From JAZDLC01 sp043802345 (lineage in GTDB: Bacteria; Planctomycetota; B15-G4; JADJEK01), in the NCBI GenBank assembly GCA_043802345.1, contig JAZDLC010000326.1, forward strand, positions 1 through 7,976: 7,976 bases of DNA, written 5' to 3'. Positions 5,647-7,976 of this stretch are shown piece by piece (within the stretch, counting starts at the first letter, position 1; each line of letters opens with the position of its first letter). Both the position numbers and the translations under genes were made by a program. Under the pieces are notes generated by a model that saw only the letters and a program-made list of their open reading frames with translations, ran no database searches and was not told where the DNA came from.

Positions 5647-6441
5647 ATGCGCGCTCCGATCCTGCTTTCGATCCTGCTTCTGCCGCTGCTGGCACTGGTC
5701 TCGGGCTGCCGCTCCTTCCCGGATCCGCCGCCGGGATGGGAGGGGGAGTTCAGCGCGGAGCACGCCCTGGAGCTGGCCCTGGGGCTCACGGAGGATGGGG
5801 AAGAGGAGAAGGAACCGAGGCCGGCGCCACCCGAGCTGGTCGACCTGATGGCGTCGATCTCGGTCGTGCGTCATGACAGCGAGCCGCCCGCCCGTATGTC
5901 GAGCATCATCCTCTGGAAGAAGCCGGGCTTGTGGAGCGTGGAGCAGGACGGCCCCGGAAAGGAGACGGTCAAGTTCGTGTGCGACGGCAGCCGCGCGGCC
6001 GAGATCCGGGAGGGGAAGGTCGTGCGGCGGGGTGTGCGGTCCGGGGAAGTGGGGGTCGACCTGCTGCTCCGGCATCTGTTTCTCCTGAACTACTTCCTGG
6101 AGGGGCCGGGAGGCCGCGCCTGGATCGACGAGACGATCCGGAACGAGGATGGCGGCTACTACCTGCGGATCGCCAAGGATGATGAAGTCGGCCACCGCTG
6201 GGTGCTCTCGCTCGATGCGGAGAGCCTGGAGCCGGTGGCGCTGAGGGAGTGGTTCAGCTCGTCGGACGGCCGCTTCCGTCCGCTCGACACCCGCTTCTTC
6301 GACCTGACCCGCGATTCCCGGGGTAACCTGATTCCCCGCAAGATGCTCTCGTATGTCAACGGCACGCTGTTCCAGGAGATGCAGATCCGGGACCTCGCCT
6401 GGAACCGGGGCCTGAAGCCGATCGATTTCCAGGTGCCCTGA
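5647..6441 (+). CDS. Lipoprotein with LolA/LolB-like pattern
   Basis: The 264-residue protein begins with a lipoprotein signal, MRAPILLSILLLPLLALVSGC, with Cys21 as the lipidated residue. After a Pro/Glu-rich linker (about 45-62) comes a folded region whose order resembles LolA/LolB-type lipid-binding half-barrels: IILWKKPGLWSVEQ (87-100), the turn VCDGSRAAEI (111-120), RWVLSLDAESLEPVALREW (184-202), a GNLIPRKM strand (226-233) and a closing WNRGLKPIDFQVP (252-264). These echo the usual LolA pieces: a WKKPG strand, a DG turn, a strand ending in a product-like D-x-L-x-P, and a final N-x-x-hydrophobic-F. The similarity is by eye and the fold is inferred. It may handle lipids or lipoproteins in the periplasm. 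The start at 5647 has GGAGG 8 nt upstream. The NHL gene follows after 82 nt in the same direction, possibly on the same transcript. Confidence 0.72.
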   Translation: MRAPILLSILLLPLLALVSGCRSFPDPPPGWEGEFSAEHALELALGLTEDGEEEKEPRPAPPELVDLMASISVVRHDSEPPARMSSIILWKKPGLWSVEQDGPGKETVKFVCDGSRAAEIREGKVVRRGVRSGEVGVDLLLRHLFLLNYFLEGPGGRAWIDETIRNEDGGYYLRIAKDDEVGHRWVLSLDAESLEPVALREWFSSSDGRFRPLDTRFFDLTRDSRGNLIPRKMLSYVNGTLFQEMQIRDLAWNRGLKPIDFQVP

Positions 6442-6469
6442 GCCCGCACAAGCCGGCCTCAGCTCCGGG

Positions 6470-6500
6470 CGTCGATCCGTCGATAAGGACGGAATCGATG
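6470..6500 (+). promoter_or_regulatory. Bulged 12-bp hairpin between lipoprotein and NHL gene
   Basis: The left arm 6470-6481 (CGTCGATCCGTC) pairs with 6488-6500 (GACGGAATCGATG) around the loop GATAAG. There are twelve pairs, one of them G-U, with a single bulged A at 6494. It starts 28 nt after the lipoprotein stop and ends 23 nt before the NHL ATG. No T-run follows. It may be an intercistronic stem, attenuator or operator. Confidence 0.4.
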
Positions 6501-6527
6501 CTCGCTTCCGCCGGAGGCCTCCCATGA
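6498..6527 (+). CDS. Possible 9-codon leader ORF before the NHL gene
   Basis: The frame ATG 6498 to TGA 6525-6527 encodes MLASAGGLP. AAGGA at 6485-6489 sits 8 nt upstream, and its stop overlaps the NHL gene start as ATGA (6524-6527). The main gene's own Shine-Dalgarno site lies inside this frame. Its translation could couple to or modulate the downstream gene, but so short a frame can arise by chance. Confidence 0.2.
   Translation: MLASAGGLP
6513..6517 (+). promoter_or_regulatory. Shine-Dalgarno site of the NHL gene
   Basis: GGAGG is spaced 6 nt from ATG 6524. It forms half of the perfect palindrome GGAGGCCTCC (6513-6522). Confidence 0.75.
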
Positions 6528-7771
6528 ACGTTCGCCGCCTGCCCTTCTGCTCCATTCTGATCGTCTCGCTGGTCAGCGCCACCACCGCACGGGCCGGCGT
6601 TTTCAGGGCGAATCGCTTGTTCGTCGGCGCCGGAAACCTGGGCCAGGTCGAACTGTTCGACAGCGGCGCGTGTGTCGGAACATCGCTGAGCGGAGACCTC
6701 GACTATCCCTGGTTCATGGCCTTCGGTCCGGATGGCTGTCTTTACGTGTCCGAACTCTCCGACAACGAGGTTTCCAAGATCGACGCCACCGGGACCGTGG
6801 TCCAGTCATTCGGCTCGAGCTTTCTCACCGCGCCCGCAGGCCTGGCGTTCGGCCCGAACGGCCGGCTCTATGTGCTTTCAGGAACCGACGCGAAGGTGGT
6901 GATCTTCGACACCGCGGGGACCCGAACCGGAGAATTCAGCGTTGCCGCGGACATGACCGACCCGACCGGGATCGTCATTGGTCCGGATGGGCATCTTCTC
7001 ATCACCGACTGGGTCGACAATGTGATCGATGAGTACGATCCGTCCGGGAGTCACCTGCGAGCGTTCGGAACGGGCCTGGGCTTTCCGGCGGGGCTGGCGC
7101 TCGGACCGGCTGGCCGAATCTACGTGGTCAATCAGTTTACGCAGACCGTGGTCGTTCTCGACTCGCTCGGCGCGAAGGTGGATGAGATCAACCTGAACTC
7201 GCCCGGGTCTGCTCCACTCGATTGTCAGTTCGGACCGGACGGCAACCTCTGGGTCAGCTGCCAGGGGACCAATGAACTGATGGCGTTCGATCTGGCCGGC
7301 AACCTGGTGGATGGAATCCCGGCAGCGACCGGTCTGGACCACCCGACCGGCCTGGCATTCGCGCCGTTCCATTTCAAGGCGAAGGTCTCCGGGCAGCTTG
7401 CCCTCGAGGGAGAGAAGCCGAGGAAGGTCAGCGAGAACGTGCAGCTCTACCTTGCGCCAGGTTCGCGCCGGCTGATGATGGAAATCGACAACCTGCCCGC
7501 TCCCTCCTTGAGCCAGTTCAACTTCCAGTACTGCGTGCTTTCAGGATTCGAGGGGTTCCAGTCGAACACCGGCACGAAGCGGGTCTACTCCGGCCGCCAG
7601 CAGTACTTGTCAGGCTTCGAGACCGGCGGCGCCTCGCTCGGCCTGGAAGTCAAGGGGAAGATCTCGGGCTGCGGGTTCTTCGCACCCAGGTCGGCCAAGG
7701 GGAGTTTTCAGCGGGACTCGTATCTGGGCGCCTTCAACGGCAAGATCGTGACCAGCAAGCTGTTCAAGTGA
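6524..7771 (+). CDS. Secreted NHL-repeat beta-propeller protein with unknown C-terminal domain
   Basis: The 415-residue product has a Sec signal peptide, with positively charged NVRRLP, a hydrophobic core and a probable cut after Ala-Arg-Ala at residue 24. The NHL/SMP-30-like propeller spans about residues 28-281. A first blade is at 31-57, and five clear repeats begin at 68, 110, 153, 194 and 237, each with a G-P-x-G-x-L/I-Y/W-V core such as GPDGCLYVSEL, GPNGRLYVLSG and GPAGRIYVVN. A closing strand LDHPTGLAFAP (271-281) gives six blades. Residues about 282-415 form a beta-rich domain I do not recognise, with KVSGQLALEGEKPRK and KGKISGCGFFAPRS. The mature chain has six Cys (50, 72, 234, 246, 337, 383), so disulfides are possible. 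There is no membrane helix, PEP-CTERM or sortase tail. Such propellers usually bind ligands or proteins; any catalytic role is unproven. Confidence 0.88.
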   Translation: MNVRRLPFCSILIVSLVSATTARAGVFRANRLFVGAGNLGQVELFDSGACVGTSLSGDLDYPWFMAFGPDGCLYVSELSDNEVSKIDATGTVVQSFGSSFLTAPAGLAFGPNGRLYVLSGTDAKVVIFDTAGTRTGEFSVAADMTDPTGIVIGPDGHLLITDWVDNVIDEYDPSGSHLRAFGTGLGFPAGLALGPAGRIYVVNQFTQTVVVLDSLGAKVDEINLNSPGSAPLDCQFGPDGNLWVSCQGTNELMAFDLAGNLVDGIPAATGLDHPTGLAFAPFHFKAKVSGQLALEGEKPRKVSENVQLYLAPGSRRLMMEIDNLPAPSLSQFNFQYCVLSGFEGFQSNTGTKRVYSGRQQYLSGFETGGASLGLEVKGKISGCGFFAPRSAKGSFQRDSYLGAFNGKIVTSKLFK

Positions 7772-7785
7772 CGTTAGAAGCCCTG

Positions 7786-7811
7786 CCGGATGGCCGAGGG
7801 GGCCTGTCCGG
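7786..7811 (+). terminator. Possible terminator hairpin after the NHL gene
   Basis: CCGGA (7786-7790) pairs with TCCGG (7807-7811), and GGCC (7792-7795) with GGCC (7801-7804), around GAGGG. The stem begins 15 nt after the stop codon but no T-run follows, so it is at best a weak terminator or a stabilising 3' stem. Confidence 0.3.
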
Positions 7812-7917
7812 GCGTTGCCCAGCATCTGAGTCGAGCCTAGCCCGAGTTTACCGAGTTGAGGGCTGAGGGAAGAGAGCGCCCCCCCGATTCTCCATCAAGT
7901 CTTATCGCGTAACCAAA

Positions 7918-7946
7918 AGCAACGCAGCGACTTGTGCCGCGTTGCT
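7918..7946 (-). terminator. Possible intrinsic terminator for a minus-strand gene to the right
   Basis: AGCAACGC (7918-7925) and GCGTTGCT (7939-7946) form a perfect 8-bp stem with a 13-nt loop. Read on the minus strand, the stem runs into TTTTGGTT, a short T-run as expected of an intrinsic terminator. On the plus strand no T-run follows. The gene it would serve lies outside the window. Confidence 0.35.
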
Positions 7947-7976
7947 GGGTCGGTTGCGCGGTGTCCATCCGGCTCG

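Larger units (their letters stand above)
7772..7976. other. Gene-free right end of window with hairpins
   Basis: I see no coding frame with a plausible start and ribosome site in this 205-bp stretch. It holds three inverted-repeat structures (7786-7811, 7836-7868, 7918-7946) and a run of seven C at 7879-7885. It is probably the 3' flank of the NHL gene and perhaps of a minus-strand gene further right. Confidence 0.5.

Overview
This is a GC-rich bacterial window with eight protein-coding genes, one of them cut by the left edge. No rRNA, tRNA, CRISPR array or insertion sequence is visible. Two predicted lipoproteins and a secretin point to a diderm cell. The GroES and GroEL sequences (for example EAEDRTRGGIILPDTAKEKP in GroES and GYLSPHFVTN in GroEL) remind me of Planctomycetota or a related phylum, but I could not run a search, so the taxonomy is tentative.

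Left part, minus strand (1-2154): reading right to left there is a stand-alone response-regulator receiver protein, then groES, then groEL, which runs off the left edge and lacks about 120 C-terminal residues. There is no CIRCE element before groES. A perfect 12-bp inverted repeat with a 17-nt spacer lies just upstream of the groES Shine-Dalgarno sequence, where a heat-shock operator or a 5'-UTR hairpin would be expected.

Middle part, plus strand (about 2160-4883): a 216-bp divergent intergenic region with several possible base-paired elements leads into a tight three-gene unit. It encodes thiamine-phosphate synthase (thiE), a TPR lipoprotein (9-nt gap) and a CpaC/RcpA-like secretin (ATGA overlap). 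The last two look like a pilotin-like lipoprotein with its outer-membrane channel, but no other secretion or pilus gene is in the window. The secretin gene ends inside a convergent minus-strand gene for a polytopic membrane protein (4784-5488), giving a 100-bp overlap.

Right part, plus strand (5647-7771): a lipoprotein with a LolA/LolB-like sequence pattern diverges from the membrane-protein gene. It is followed by a secreted six-bladed NHL-type beta-propeller protein with an unrecognised C-terminal domain. A 12-bp bulged hairpin and a possible 9-codon leader ORF lie between them. The last 205 bp hold no gene, only hairpins, one of which resembles a terminator for a minus-strand gene beyond the right edge.

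Overall, a conserved housekeeping block (groESL, thiE) adjoins a set of cell-envelope genes: lipoproteins, secretin, membrane protein and secreted propeller. Several of these belong to families I cannot assign a function to.
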